Assembly: GCA_009840165.1 (NCBI GenBank)
Contig: VXOG01000032.1
Span: 1 to 52,086, forward strand
Direction: 5' to 3'
DNA: 52,086 nucleotides
Source: Chloroflexota bacterium
GTDB taxonomy: Bacteria > Chloroflexota > Dehalococcoidia > Lucifugimonadales > UBA3495
Positions 31,553-40,223 of this stretch are shown here, piece after piece (position 1 is the first letter of the stretch; every line of letters starts with the position of its first letter). Both the position numbers and the translations under genes were made by a program. The notes under the pieces were generated by a model. It ran no database searches and was not told the origin of the DNA. It worked only from the letters and a program-made list of their open reading frames with translations.

Positions 31553-32923
31553 ATGGGGCTGTTGCCCTCCGCTGAGAAAGACTCACCGACCAACTCCGAG
31601 ACGACCTTCGTTCCAGAGTCTAGCCGCGCGATTCCGGTGAGCAACACCTCCGAATCTCCCACCCGCCGTTCCGGTCGCCGTTCGTTGGTTGCATTGGCGA
31701 TCCTTGGCGGTATTCTGGCGCTTGCCGCTCTCGGTTGCGATGCCAATGCGCATCAATCCACTTTCGGTGTCAACGGCCCGGTTGCCAGGGAGCAGTTGCT
31801 CCTGTTCAACGTCTTGCTTTGGACCATGGTTGCGGTATTCGTGCTGGTCGAGGGAGCGTTGCTGTACGCGGCAATCCGATACCGGAGAAAGCCGGGGGAT
31901 CCGTTGCCGCCGCAGACGCACGGTCACACGCCCTTGGAAATCGCATGGACGATTATTCCCACCATCCTGATCCTGGGACTGGGCATCTGGTCGGTGGTGG
32001 TTCTGTTCAAGCTGGAACCCGGAGAGGCCATCGCTTTGGCCAAAGAGCAAGGCAAGGAACCGCTGTACATCGAAGCCGTAGGCCACCAGTGGTGGTGGGA
32101 ATTCCGCTACGAGGACGCTTACCCCGATCACGATCCCAGCAAACCTGCCGAAGAGCAGATGGAACTGATTACCACCGCCAACGAAATGCGGATTCCTGTT
32201 GACCGGCCCGTCATCATGACCCTGAAGAGCGATGACGTGATTCACAGTTTCTGGATTCCCAAGCTCGCCGGCAAGCAGGACGTGGTGCCGACTCGCGCCA
32301 ATCAGATGTGGTTCCTGGCCGAAGATGCCGGGATGTACTACGGACAGTGCGCCGAGTTCTGTGGCACTGCCCACGCGCAGATGAAGTTCCGCGTTCACGC
32401 CATGCCCGAGGCCGAGTACAAAGCGTGGGTTGACGGCTGGGGTGGTGATCTGGCTGAGCCGATGTCGCCAGAGGCGGCGCGGGGTCGGTTAGTGTTCCTG
32501 GGCGACGGGCAATGTGTGACCTGCCACACGGTGGGCACGGCCGACCAGGTGAACGAGGTGGGCGAGGGTGTGCAGCACGCGCGGATGCAGACTTACATCG
32601 CCTATACCCAATGGTTGAGTAAGCGGGCCGAGGAGCGCTTGGAAGACGTCCGCACCGGAAACGAACCCCCCACGGCGTTCGCCGCGCCAAATCTGACCGA
32701 CCTTGCAGACCGTACCACCATTGGCTCCGGGCTGGTCGATCTGAACCGTGAGACGCTGCGCCAGTGGCTCCGCAACCCTGATGACATCAAGCCGGGCAAC
32801 CGAATGTCGGAACTGGCGGCCATTTACCAAACCCGACTGGACCACCGCGCTGACTTGAGCGAAGAGCAACTGAGCGACCTGGTTGAATACCTCATGGCCC
32901 AGAGGCATCTTCCGGTACAATAA
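31553..32923 (+). CDS. coxB: Cytochrome c oxidase subunit II with C-terminal cytochrome c domain
   Basis: Electron-entry subunit of the haem-copper oxidase, 456 residues. A helix at residues 44-60 ending LGCDANA looks like a signal or lipoprotein anchor. Two membrane hairpin helices follow (about 84-108 and 130-151), then the cupredoxin domain. The CuA ligands are present: H231 (HSFW) and C266, C270, H274 and M277 in GQCAEFCGTAHAQM. A haem-c domain with CVTCH (321-325) is fused at the C terminus, so cytochrome c is built in (caa3 type). The start at 31553 is set by the promoter and a GGGGG ribosome site. Confidence 0.95.
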   Translation: MGLLPSAEKDSPTNSETTFVPESSRAIPVSNTSESPTRRSGRRSLVALAILGGILALAALGCDANAHQSTFGVNGPVAREQLLLFNVLLWTMVAVFVLVEGALLYAAIRYRRKPGDPLPPQTHGHTPLEIAWTIIPTILILGLGIWSVVVLFKLEPGEAIALAKEQGKEPLYIEAVGHQWWWEFRYEDAYPDHDPSKPAEEQMELITTANEMRIPVDRPVIMTLKSDDVIHSFWIPKLAGKQDVVPTRANQMWFLAEDAGMYYGQCAEFCGTAHAQMKFRVHAMPEAEYKAWVDGWGGDLAEPMSPEAARGRLVFLGDGQCVTCHTVGTADQVNEVGEGVQHARMQTYIAYTQWLSKRAEERLEDVRTGNEPPTAFAAPNLTDLADRTTIGSGLVDLNRETLRQWLRNPDDIKPGNRMSELAAIYQTRLDHRADLSEEQLSDLVEYLMAQRHLPVQ

Positions 32924-32999
32924 TCTGAACGAAGCAAACTGACACCGCTAACGCATGGCCACGGCCGCACCGACCGCGCTGTAGCGGAGGAACTGAACA

Positions 33000-34871
33000 A
33001 TGGTAACCATAACCGGCGTGATACCCCGCCCGAATACGTACACCGGCTTGTGGAGCTGGCTGACCACGGTTGACCACAAGCGTATCGGCGCGTTGTACGG
33101 TTTTTCCGCGTTCTTTTTCTTTATCGTCGGCGGCATCGAGGCCGGCATCATGCGGATGCAGTTGGCTACGTCGGACGCTTCGATGGTTTCCGCCGACTGG
33201 TTCAACGCGATGTTCACCATGCACGGCACGACCATGATCTTCATGGTGATCATGCCGTTCGGGGCGACGTTCTTCAACTTCCTGATCCCGTTGATGATTG
33301 GTGCGCGGGACGTGGCATTCCCCCGTCTGAACGCATTTTCCTACTGGACCTTCCTGTTCGGCGCGCTGCTGATGCACGGGGGATTCCTGATTGGGCAGGT
33401 GCCGGACGCGGGCTGGTTCTCCTACGCCAACCTGACTGCCGCGCCGTTCAGCGAAGGCAAGGGCCTGGACTTCTGGGCGCTGAGCTTGCAGGTGCTGGGC
33501 GTGGCGTCGCTGGCCGCCGGCTTCAACTTCGTAGTTACCATCATCAACATGCGGGCGCCTGGCATGTCGCTCATGAGGATGCCGGTTTTCGTGTGGATGA
33601 CGCTGGTTACGAGCATCCTGCTGGTGCTGGCGTTCCCCATCATCACGGTTGCGCTGATTGAGCTGACCGCCGACCGGCAGTTCGGAGCCAACTTCTTCAA
33701 CACTGCTGCGGGCGGCGACCCCATCCTCTGGCAGCATCTCTTCTGGCTCTTCGGCCACCCCGAAGTGTACATCCTGATCCTGCCGGCGATGGGCGTAGTT
33801 TCCGAGATCATTCCGACCTTCAGTCGCAAGCCTCTGTTCGGCTATCCCGTGGTCGTCTTCTCGGGCATCGTCATCGCCATCATGAGCTGGGCGGTATGGA
33901 GCCACCACATGTTCACGGTGGGCCTCGGACCCATCGCCAACTCGGTGTTCACCATCACGACGATGCTCATCGCAGTACCCACTGGCGTGAAGATCTTCAA
34001 CTGGATCGGCACCATGTGGCAGGGCTCCATCGACCTGAGAACGCCCATGCTGATGGCCATCGGCTTCGTCGCGCTGTTCATCGTGGGCGGCCTTTCCGGC
34101 GTCTCCCATGCCGTATCGCCATCGGACTTCCAACAGCAGGACACCTACTACATCGTCGCGCACATTCATTACGTGCTGTTTGGCGGCGCCATATTCGGCA
34201 TCTTCGCCGGCATCTATTACTGGTATCCGAAGATCACCGGCAAGATGTATCACGAGACGCTGGGCAAAGTTCATTTCTGGCTGATGTTCATCGGCATGAA
34301 CCTCACGTTCTTCCCCATGCACTACGCCGGCCTGAACGGGATGCCGCGCCGCATCTATACCTACGCCGAAGGATTCGGTTGGGAAGGCATGAACCTGCTG
34401 GCGACCATCGGCTATTTCGTCATCGTGATCAGCCTGCTGGTATTCATCCACAACTTCTTCCGCAGCATCAAGAAGGGCGAAGAGGCGGGACACGACCCGT
34501 GGGACGCTCCGACCCTGGAGTGGAGCATCTCCTCGCCTCCGCCGGTTTACAACTTCGCTGAAGTGCCGGTGGTCAAGGGCCAGGACGACTACTGGATCAC
34601 CAAGCGGGAAGCTGCCGCGCGCGGCGAAACGGTGCCGGCCGAACCTCACGTTGACGTGTCCACCATCCACTTGCCGAGTCCTTCATACTGGCCCCTGATC
34701 ACCTCGTTTGGCGTCGTCTGGCTGGCCGGCGGACTGCTGATCGATGTTGGCTGGGACTACATCAGGTTCCCGGTGAGCTTCATCGGTGGTCTGATAACGA
34801 TAATCGGCGTGATTGGGTGGTCGAACGAGCCCCCGGCTGAGGAACACCACGAAGCCGAAGGGCATCACTAA
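33000..34871 (+). CDS. coxA: Cytochrome c oxidase subunit I
   Basis: Catalytic subunit that reduces oxygen to water and pumps protons, with low-spin haem and a haem-CuB centre. It has 623 residues and twelve core helices plus an extra C-terminal pair. Haem and CuB ligands lie in FTMHGTTM, GHPEVYILILPA (with the cross-linked His-Tyr and the Glu of A1-type oxidases), WSHHMFTVGL and YYIVAHIHYVLFGG. The GHPEVY motif indicates an A1-type D-channel enzyme. The C-terminal tail is His/Glu-rich. A GGAGGA ribosome site precedes the ATG. It is 76 nt after coxB in the same operon. Confidence 0.97.
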   Translation: MVTITGVIPRPNTYTGLWSWLTTVDHKRIGALYGFSAFFFFIVGGIEAGIMRMQLATSDASMVSADWFNAMFTMHGTTMIFMVIMPFGATFFNFLIPLMIGARDVAFPRLNAFSYWTFLFGALLMHGGFLIGQVPDAGWFSYANLTAAPFSEGKGLDFWALSLQVLGVASLAAGFNFVVTIINMRAPGMSLMRMPVFVWMTLVTSILLVLAFPIITVALIELTADRQFGANFFNTAAGGDPILWQHLFWLFGHPEVYILILPAMGVVSEIIPTFSRKPLFGYPVVVFSGIVIAIMSWAVWSHHMFTVGLGPIANSVFTITTMLIAVPTGVKIFNWIGTMWQGSIDLRTPMLMAIGFVALFIVGGLSGVSHAVSPSDFQQQDTYYIVAHIHYVLFGGAIFGIFAGIYYWYPKITGKMYHETLGKVHFWLMFIGMNLTFFPMHYAGLNGMPRRIYTYAEGFGWEGMNLLATIGYFVIVISLLVFIHNFFRSIKKGEEAGHDPWDAPTLEWSISSPPPVYNFAEVPVVKGQDDYWITKREAAARGETVPAEPHVDVSTIHLPSPSYWPLITSFGVVWLAGGLLIDVGWDYIRFPVSFIGGLITIIGVIGWSNEPPAEEHHEAEGHH

Positions 34872-34942
34872 AGCGATACGACCCAAACGGCCCGAAACAG
34901 TTTCCGGCTACTCTGTAAACCGTTTCAAGCAGGAGGCGCCCG

Positions 34943-35647
34943 TTGGCCCACGCAGATACACACCACGCCCCACCGGCGCATGAGCCGGAGGAGCATGCTC
35001 CCGCCCATGCGGAGGAAACCACCACCGGTATAAGCCACCGGAAGCTCCTGATGTGGGTGTTTCTGGGCTCCGACTGTTTGTTTTTCGGTTCCCTGATTGC
35101 CACCTACATGGTGTACCGCGGTCAGAGCATCGTCGGTCCTTACCCCAAGGACATAATTGACGTTCCTATCACCACCATAAGCACCTTCGTGTTGCTGATG
35201 AGTTCATTTGCGATGGTGATGGCGGTGGCCGCTGCCCGCAACGGCAATCAGAAGCGGCTCATACAGTGGTTGATATTCACCATCATCCTGGGCGGCGGTT
35301 TCATCGGTTTTCAGGTGTACGAATTCAACCTGTTCCGTGTTGAGGGCCTGCGATACGAAACCAACCTGTTCAGTAGCACTTTCTTCACGCTGACCGGGTT
35401 CCACGGCGCCCACGTTACGCTGGGCCTCTTCTGGCTGCTGTGCCTGACCATCATTGCCGCACGCAACAAGTCGGGCCGGCCTTCCGCCGAAGACGTGGAC
35501 ATTGCCGGGCTGTACTGGCACTTCGTTGACATCGTCTGGATCGTGATCTTCACCCTGCTTTACCTGATCGGCGGCTTCGACGCAGGTCCCGACGTGCCGC
35601 ACGCCGCGGCCCAGGGCTGGCAGTGGATTACCGGCATCATCACCTGA
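34943..35647 (+). CDS. coxC: Cytochrome c oxidase subunit III
   Basis: Core structural subunit of the oxidase, 234 residues and five membrane helices (long-tail-less CtaE type). Conserved stretches are KLLMWVFLGSDCLFFGSL, FTLTGFHGAHVTLG and GLYWHFVDIVWIVIFTLLYL. Translation starts at TTG (34943), well supported by AGGAGG 6 nt upstream. The N-terminal 30 residues are rich in His, Glu and Ala. It lies 71 nt after coxA. Confidence 0.95.
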   Translation: MAHADTHHAPPAHEPEEHAPAHAEETTTGISHRKLLMWVFLGSDCLFFGSLIATYMVYRGQSIVGPYPKDIIDVPITTISTFVLLMSSFAMVMAVAAARNGNQKRLIQWLIFTIILGGGFIGFQVYEFNLFRVEGLRYETNLFSSTFFTLTGFHGAHVTLGLFWLLCLTIIAARNKSGRPSAEDVDIAGLYWHFVDIVWIVIFTLLYLIGGFDAGPDVPHAAAQGWQWITGIIT

Positions 35648-35694
35648 ACACCGTCTTAATAACCCAGCATCGGCATTATCACCTAGCAACCGTC

Positions 35695-35714
35695 ATTCCG
35701 GCGAAAGCCGGAAT
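35695..35714. repeat. ATTCCGGC-type dispersed palindrome
   Basis: ATTCCGGCGAAAGCCGGAAT preceded by CGTC and followed by CCAGGG lies between coxC and the subunit IV gene. It is a variant of the ATTCCCGC family with GG/CC inner pairs. It interrupts the operon without an evident terminator. Confidence 0.85.
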
Positions 35715-35755
35715 CCAGGGACAAAACCCAAAGGTTCCCAGGAGGCACTCACGCA

Positions 35756-36607
35756 ATGAGCACTAACCCCGGCCACGAAGGCGCTCTGCCGCACGAAGAG
35801 CAAGGCGGACATGAGGATGCCGGCATTGGGCGGTTCTTCTTCGGGCGCGTTCCGGAGGGGGTGCATGGCGGCCTAAAGCAGTACGGCATTCTGGCAATCT
35901 TCCTGGCGATTATCACGTTCATCGAGTTCATCATCATCGTCCCGGAGGGATTGCAGGGTTCGCCCATCGTGATCGCCCCGCTGGTGATCCTGTCGGTCAT
36001 CAAGTTCTTCTGCGTCGTTGCGTTCTTCATGCACCTGAAGTTCGAGCACGAGCTGCTATGGCAGATATTTGTGGCGGGCTTGGTGCTGGGATTAGTGGTG
36101 GCCCTGGCCCTGGTGTTGCTGTTTGGTGTATTCCGGCCAACGCCGCGTGCGTTCTCAGAACCACGGCAGGAGCCGTTTGAGCATCACGTTGAACACAAGC
36201 CCCATTACGAGGCGATAGCCGTGCCCACGCCGTGCGCTATTGGCGCCTGCCCACAGCCGGAGGCGCCCGGCGCTGCGACCACTGCGTCTTCACCCGGGCA
36301 GGCATTGTTCGTTGGAGCCGCCGCCTGCTCGTCCTGCCACGCCATTTCCGGCGTGGCGCAGGGTGTCCTCGGTCCGCCGCTGGATGGTATAGGTTCCGCC
36401 GCCGCCAACCGGATACCCGGCTATTCGGCCGAAGAATACATCCGGGAGTCGATTCTTGAACCGGACGCCTACGCCGCCGGCACCGCCGACGGACTGTCCC
36501 AGGACTATGACGGCAATCTGATGCTGTCCACAATGGCCGGAGTGCTGCCGTCTCTGTCAGATGAGGATATAGAGACCCTGGTTGAATACCTGCTGGCATT
36601 GCAGTAA
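35756..36607 (+). CDS. Cytochrome c oxidase subunit IV fused to a cytochrome c domain
   Basis: A 283-residue fusion. Residues 40-125 hold three membrane helices of the prokaryotic subunit IV type, with the typical VIKFFCVVAFFMHLKFEH loop. A His/Pro/Cys-containing linker (about 130-180) leads to a class I cytochrome c domain with CSSCH at 191-195. A Met-rich strand (GNLMLSTMAG) is a likely axial-ligand source, followed by the final helix LSDEDIETLVEYLLALQ. Subunit IV normally has no haem, so this second built-in cytochrome c (beside the one in subunit II) is unusual. It could relay electrons from an external donor to CuA. Confidence 0.88.
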   Translation: MSTNPGHEGALPHEEQGGHEDAGIGRFFFGRVPEGVHGGLKQYGILAIFLAIITFIEFIIIVPEGLQGSPIVIAPLVILSVIKFFCVVAFFMHLKFEHELLWQIFVAGLVLGLVVALALVLLFGVFRPTPRAFSEPRQEPFEHHVEHKPHYEAIAVPTPCAIGACPQPEAPGAATTASSPGQALFVGAAACSSCHAISGVAQGVLGPPLDGIGSAAANRIPGYSAEEYIRESILEPDAYAAGTADGLSQDYDGNLMLSTMAGVLPSLSDEDIETLVEYLLALQ

Positions 36608-36645
36608 AGCCTGTGGAATCTGGGATTCCAGTCTATTGCGAACAC

Positions 36646-36673
36646 GTAGGGGCGAATAATTATTCGCCCCTAC
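36646..36673. terminator. 28-bp perfect palindrome after the cox operon
   Basis: GTAGGGGCGAATAA and its exact complement form a perfect 28-bp palindrome 38 nt after the last cox gene. A smaller hairpin TGGAATC-tgg-GATTCCA lies at 36614-36630. It is a member of the GGGGCGAAT family and a likely transcript-end structure, although it lacks a long U-run. Confidence 0.6.
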
Positions 36674-36688
36674 ACAATTTGATGAGGA

Positions 36689-36718
36689 TTGCAACCATGC
36701 CGTCAACGCCGGTAATAT
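36689..36718 (+). promoter_or_regulatory. Possible promoter for the hydrolase gene
   Basis: TTGCAA and TAATAT separated by 18 nt, each matching four of six consensus positions, lie about 35 nt before the hydrolase start. Confidence 0.35.
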
Positions 36719-36752
36719 TCGCGTATCGCAGACCCCAACGGAGGACTTTCCC

Positions 36753-37631
36753 ATGCTGGTTGATTTGATTCGCCTGACTGCCGCTGATGGAATGGAACTG
36801 GACGGCGCATTTTTCGAGCCGTCCCCGGACGCCAAACCGGACGGCCCCATTGACGCCGTTCTCTGCATTCACGGGTCGGGCCGCGCCTTCTACACTGCGG
36901 CAACTTCCAACATGGCCAACGATCTCCGCAACCGGGGTTACGCCGCCCTGACGCTGAACACGCGAGGACACGATACGGTATGGGTGGACCGGCAAACCGG
37001 TGTCGCTGAGGGCAACGCCTATGAGATCCTGGACACAGGCCGCCAGGACCTGCGCGCCGGCATTGATTACCTGTCGGGCTTGGGTTACCGGCGCATCGGC
37101 ATCCTGGGCCACAGCATGGGCGCGGTCAAAGTCGCCTACTACGCGGCGACCGAAGCTGATGCCAGGGTCGCGGCGGTCATACCCGTTTCGCCGGTGCGCC
37201 TGTCGTGCTCGTACTACCTGGAGTCGGAGGACGCTGAGGAGTTCCGCGCCAATCTGGAGATGGCCGACCGCATGGAAGCGGAGGGCCGCGCCCTGGACCT
37301 GTTCTACGTGGACTTTCCCATTAAGGAGATGTTCTCCGCGGCGGCGTACCTGGACAAGCACGGACCGCTGGAACGCTACAATATCATCCAGCACGCGCCC
37401 AACATCCGAGTGCCGATGTTCGTACTGTCCGGTTCGCTGGAGACCCACACCCGCCTGCTGGACGTTCCGCAGGATATGATCACCGCCGCCGTCAATAGCC
37501 CGCGCGCCGAGTACCTGGTGCTGGAAGGTGGAAACCACTCGCTGACCAACATGATGCCCGAAGCCGGCGTTGCCGTGCTGGATTGGCTGGCGTCCCTGTC
37601 TGCGGTCGGCGTCTCGGTAGCGGCCGACTGA
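36753..37631 (+). CDS. Alpha/beta hydrolase (dienelactone-hydrolase/esterase-like)
   Basis: A 292-residue cytoplasmic hydrolase. The oxyanion motif is CIHGSG, the nucleophile is S121 in GHSMGA, and the catalytic His is in GGNHSLTN near the C terminus. The acidic residue probably lies in LSGSLETH. A GGAGGA ribosome site precedes the ATG. The lid-like middle region (DAEEFRANLEMADRMEAEGR) is helical. The substrate is unknown; a small ester or lactone is likely. The following TsaA-like gene starts 5 nt after its stop. Confidence 0.85.
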   Translation: MLVDLIRLTAADGMELDGAFFEPSPDAKPDGPIDAVLCIHGSGRAFYTAATSNMANDLRNRGYAALTLNTRGHDTVWVDRQTGVAEGNAYEILDTGRQDLRAGIDYLSGLGYRRIGILGHSMGAVKVAYYAATEADARVAAVIPVSPVRLSCSYYLESEDAEEFRANLEMADRMEAEGRALDLFYVDFPIKEMFSAAAYLDKHGPLERYNIIQHAPNIRVPMFVLSGSLETHTRLLDVPQDMITAAVNSPRAEYLVLEGGNHSLTNMMPEAGVAVLDWLASLSAVGVSVAAD

Positions 37632-37636
37632 ACGAG

Positions 37637-38089
37637 ATGGCCGACCCGGAACGGGAATCAATCAGCGTCGTACCGATAGGATACGTCCGGAGCGGGTTCA
37701 GCGAATATGCGCCGTCGGATGAAATGCGGCGGGAGACCTCCACGATCATCTTGTACCCGGAGTTTGCGGATGGACTGATGGGGCTGGAACCCGGGGACCG
37801 TATCCTGACGCTGTTCGCGTTGCACCGGGCCGTCGCTTCGGGCTACGAACTGCGGCTGCACCCGGGACATAACCCGGTCAATCCGATACGCGGGGTGTTC
37901 GCCACCCGCAGCCAATACCGGCCCAATTTTATTGCGGCAACCGTGGCCCGCATCCTGGCTGTGCGTGTGGATGAAGTAAGCGGGAATGGAATAGTGGACG
38001 TTGTTGAGCTGGATGCCCAGGACGGATCTCCGGTGATCGACATCAAACGCCACTCCGCCGCGTTTGATGATGGCGTGCAGCCGGGTTAG
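37637..38089 (+). CDS. TsaA-like (TrmO family) protein
   Basis: A 150-residue protein with the TsaA/YaeB beta-barrel fold, which in TrmO methylates N6-threonylcarbamoyladenosine in tRNA using SAM. Signature stretches are VPIGYVRSGF near the start, LHPGHNPVNPIRGVFATR and SQYRPNFIAATVARI. The usual RPNPIG is RPNFIA and the DIKPY motif is DIKRH, so it belongs to a divergent branch and may act on another substrate. The start at 37637 is 5 nt after the hydrolase stop. Confidence 0.8.
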   Translation: MADPERESISVVPIGYVRSGFSEYAPSDEMRRETSTIILYPEFADGLMGLEPGDRILTLFALHRAVASGYELRLHPGHNPVNPIRGVFATRSQYRPNFIAATVARILAVRVDEVSGNGIVDVVELDAQDGSPVIDIKRHSAAFDDGVQPG

Positions 38090-38094
38090 GCGTT

Positions 38095-38123
38095 TTGACA
38101 CCGCCGGACGGTTCCGATACCAT
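38095..38123 (+). promoter_or_regulatory. Sigma-70 promoter for the FmdB-type gene
   Basis: TTGACA (38095-38100) and TACCAT (38118-38123) are 17 nt apart. Transcription would begin near 38130, about 70 nt before the FmdB-type start. The gap 38090-38199 otherwise shows no gene. Confidence 0.6.
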
Positions 38124-38199
38124 CGCTTGCGGGCTTTGCCGAAAAATTCACAGTTTGGCCCATTCCAGAATTTCATCTGCCATGCGCTGGATGTAAACG

Positions 38200-38508
38200 A
38201 TGCCCATTTACGAATACCGCTGCCAGGCATGCCACCGGGTCAGCAGTTTCTTTTTCAAGGTCGCTTCGGCGGCAAGAGCCGTCAACTGCGATCACTGCGG
38301 CGACGCTGGAATGGAGCGCATCATGTCGTCATTCTCGCAGGGGCGCACTGAGGCCGACGAATACCGGAACCTGGATCCCCGGTACTACAAGATGGTGGAC
38401 GATGCGTTGGGCAAGGCGTCGCCCGGGTCTGATCCCGACCACTACCTGCGGCAGATGGCGCCGTTCTCCGCTGCCGAAAAGTCCGGCGATCCATACTTCA
38501 ACGAATAG
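38200..38508 (+). CDS. FmdB-family zinc-ribbon protein
   Basis: A 102-residue protein. The N terminus MPIYEYRCQACH and the second pair NCDHCG (C8, C11, C30, C33) form the FmdB/CxxC-CxxC regulatory-type zinc ribbon. The rest (MERIMSSFSQGRTEADEYRN and onward) is the usual hydrophilic tail. Such proteins are named after a gene near formamidase in Methylophilus, and their biochemical role is not settled. It has its own promoter and is followed 44 nt later by an unknown gene. Confidence 0.9.
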   Translation: MPIYEYRCQACHRVSSFFFKVASAARAVNCDHCGDAGMERIMSSFSQGRTEADEYRNLDPRYYKMVDDALGKASPGSDPDHYLRQMAPFSAAEKSGDPYFNE

Positions 38509-38552
38509 GGTCGGCGCTCAGCCGGCCGAACGCATCAGGAGGCACACACTGA

Positions 38553-38990
38553 ATGGCTGATGCAGCTATCGCATTTCCTTCTTTGGCCTGGTTCGAGGCA
38601 CTGCAAGGGTTGGTCAACGAAGACGCCGGCTACCGGCAGTTTGGCACCGTTGATGCCGATATGGGCGTTAAGGTCGGGGAGGATGTGTACGTGATCACGT
38701 TCGAGGCGTTCCAGTGCAAGTCGGTGCGCGCGGGCAATGAGTACGACCTGATCAACGTTGATTTCTTCATCGAGATGGAACCGGACTCGTGGCGTGGGAT
38801 GCTGGAAAACATCAAAGCCAACGGTGGCGCAGAGGCTGGCCAGACCCTGGTGAGCCTGGACATGCTGAACGAGATTTCCAACAATGCCACCGGAGACCAG
38901 CTGCGGGCGGACCTTTTCTTCCGTTACAACCAGAGCCTGCAACACTTCTTCGACCTGTCCGCCAACCTGGAAACCACATTCACCGACTAG
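38553..38990 (+). CDS. Hypothetical protein, 145 aa
   Basis: A soluble acidic protein with a good AGGAGG ribosome site. The sequence alternates strands (DVYVITFEAF, YDLINVDFFIEME) and helices (DSWRGMLENIKANGG, LFFRYNQSLQHFFDLSANL), a layout compatible with an SCP2-like lipid-binding fold. No diagnostic motif was recognised and this is only a fold guess. There is no signal peptide. It is probably co-transcribed with the FmdB-type gene. Confidence 0.7.
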   Translation: MADAAIAFPSLAWFEALQGLVNEDAGYRQFGTVDADMGVKVGEDVYVITFEAFQCKSVRAGNEYDLINVDFFIEMEPDSWRGMLENIKANGGAEAGQTLVSLDMLNEISNNATGDQLRADLFFRYNQSLQHFFDLSANLETTFTD

Positions 38991-39022
38991 CTCCGTCCGT
39001 CATTCTGACTCCCACATCCGTA

Positions 39023-39092
39023 ATTCCGGCGAAAGAACAGCCTGCCCCGTGCTCGACATGGGGTCACCCCGTACTCGATACGGGGCCGGAAT
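39023..39092. repeat. Interrupted ATTCCGGC repeat with two nested hairpins
   Basis: The left half ATTCCGGCGAAAG (39023) and the right half CCGGAATCC (ending about 39094) of the dispersed palindrome are split by about 50 nt. The insert contains two 19-nt hairpins in tandem, CCCCGTGCTCGACATGGGG (39045-39063) and CCCCGTACTCGATACGGGG (39067-39085). It fills the gap 38991-39116, in which no gene is visible. Confidence 0.8.
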
Positions 39093-39116
39093 CCAGCATT
39101 CAGCAGAGGATTTTTG

Positions 39117-40223
39117 ATGACCACCGCCACCATTCAAGACCAGGTGGGGATTGATCCCGCCGCCGTTCAGGAATTGGAAAAACTCTTTCACCAGCAGATA
39201 GACCAGGGGTTGCATCCCGGCGCGGGGTTGGCGGTTTATCGCCACGGGAAGCTGGCCGTGGACATCTGGGGCGGACTGGCCGACGATGCCGCCGGCACGC
39301 CGGTGAACGCCGACACCATGTTCATCCTGTACTCCTCAACCAAGCCGCTGGCCGCCGCGTGCCTGCATATTCTCTGGGAGCGCGGGCAATTGGACTGGGA
39401 TGACGCGGTGGCGCAGTATTGGCCCGGTTTCGCAAAGCACAATAAGGGCGGCGTCACCATCCGGCACATCCTGACTCACCGGGGCGGATTCCCAGAGACT
39501 CCGCCGGAACTGTCGTGGGACCGCTGGCAGGACTGGGATTACGTGGTCAAGTGCATGGAGGACATCATTCCAGACTACCCGGCCGGCCAGATCATGGCGT
39601 ACCACCCGCGCAACTTCGGCTGGGTCATCGGCGAACTGGTGCAGCGCATCGACGGACGACACATCGGCGCGTTCCTCCGCGAAGAGATCCTGGATCCCCT
39701 CGGCATTGATGACGGGTACGTCGGGTTGCCGCCCGAACTGGAGCATCGGGTATCGCGCATCCACGCCATGGAGGACTGCGACCGGCCCGGCATGATCCGT
39801 CCGTACAATCGCCCGGAGGTACACCAGGCCGTGCATCCCGCCGGCGGCGGCATCTTCGCGGCGCGGGGCCTGGCCCGGTTCTACGCCATGCTATGCAACG
39901 GCGGTGAACTGGACGGCGCGCGCATCATGAAACCCGAGACGGTTGCCGAAGGGACGCGGTTGCAGCTGGAAGCCAATGACTTCTCGCTGGGCACGCGGAT
40001 GCGGCGTTCGTTGGGCTTGGTGCTGGACGATAACCGCATGGGCGCCAGCGCGACTAACGGAGCGGGCACCTTCGGCCACGGCGGCGCCGGCACCTCCGTG
40101 GGCTGGGCTGATCCGTCCATGGGCCTGGCGGTGGCCTACATCACCAACGGCTTCCGCGCCAGCGTGACTAACAACCCCCGCCTGGTCGCCATCTCGCGGG
40201 CAGTGCGGGCGGCGTGTAGGTAG
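39117..40223 (+). CDS. Serine hydrolase (beta-lactamase class C/esterase fold)
   Basis: A 368-residue enzyme of the beta-lactamase-related serine hydrolase family. The SxxK motif is S73-S-T-K76 in LYSSTKPLAAA. The region near residue 160 (AYHPRNFGWVIGEL) supplies the Tyr of the YxN-type motif. The KTG-equivalent is FGHGGAGTS near the C terminus. The HRGGFPETP loop is typical of the EstB-like esterase group. No signal peptide is visible, so it probably acts inside the cell as an esterase or amidase rather than as a resistance enzyme. A GAGGA ribosome site precedes the ATG. Confidence 0.88.
   Translation: MTTATIQDQVGIDPAAVQELEKLFHQQIDQGLHPGAGLAVYRHGKLAVDIWGGLADDAAGTPVNADTMFILYSSTKPLAAACLHILWERGQLDWDDAVAQYWPGFAKHNKGGVTIRHILTHRGGFPETPPELSWDRWQDWDYVVKCMEDIIPDYPAGQIMAYHPRNFGWVIGELVQRIDGRHIGAFLREEILDPLGIDDGYVGLPPELEHRVSRIHAMEDCDRPGMIRPYNRPEVHQAVHPAGGGIFAARGLARFYAMLCNGGELDGARIMKPETVAEGTRLQLEANDFSLGTRMRRSLGLVLDDNRMGASATNGAGTFGHGGAGTSVGWADPSMGLAVAYITNGFRASVTNNPRLVAISRAVRAACR

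Noticed and set aside
32892-34670. 592-residue minus-strand open frame opposite coxA
   Set aside because: His/Asp/Arg-rich with no fold-like pattern; an antisense shadow of a conserved oxidase subunit gene.
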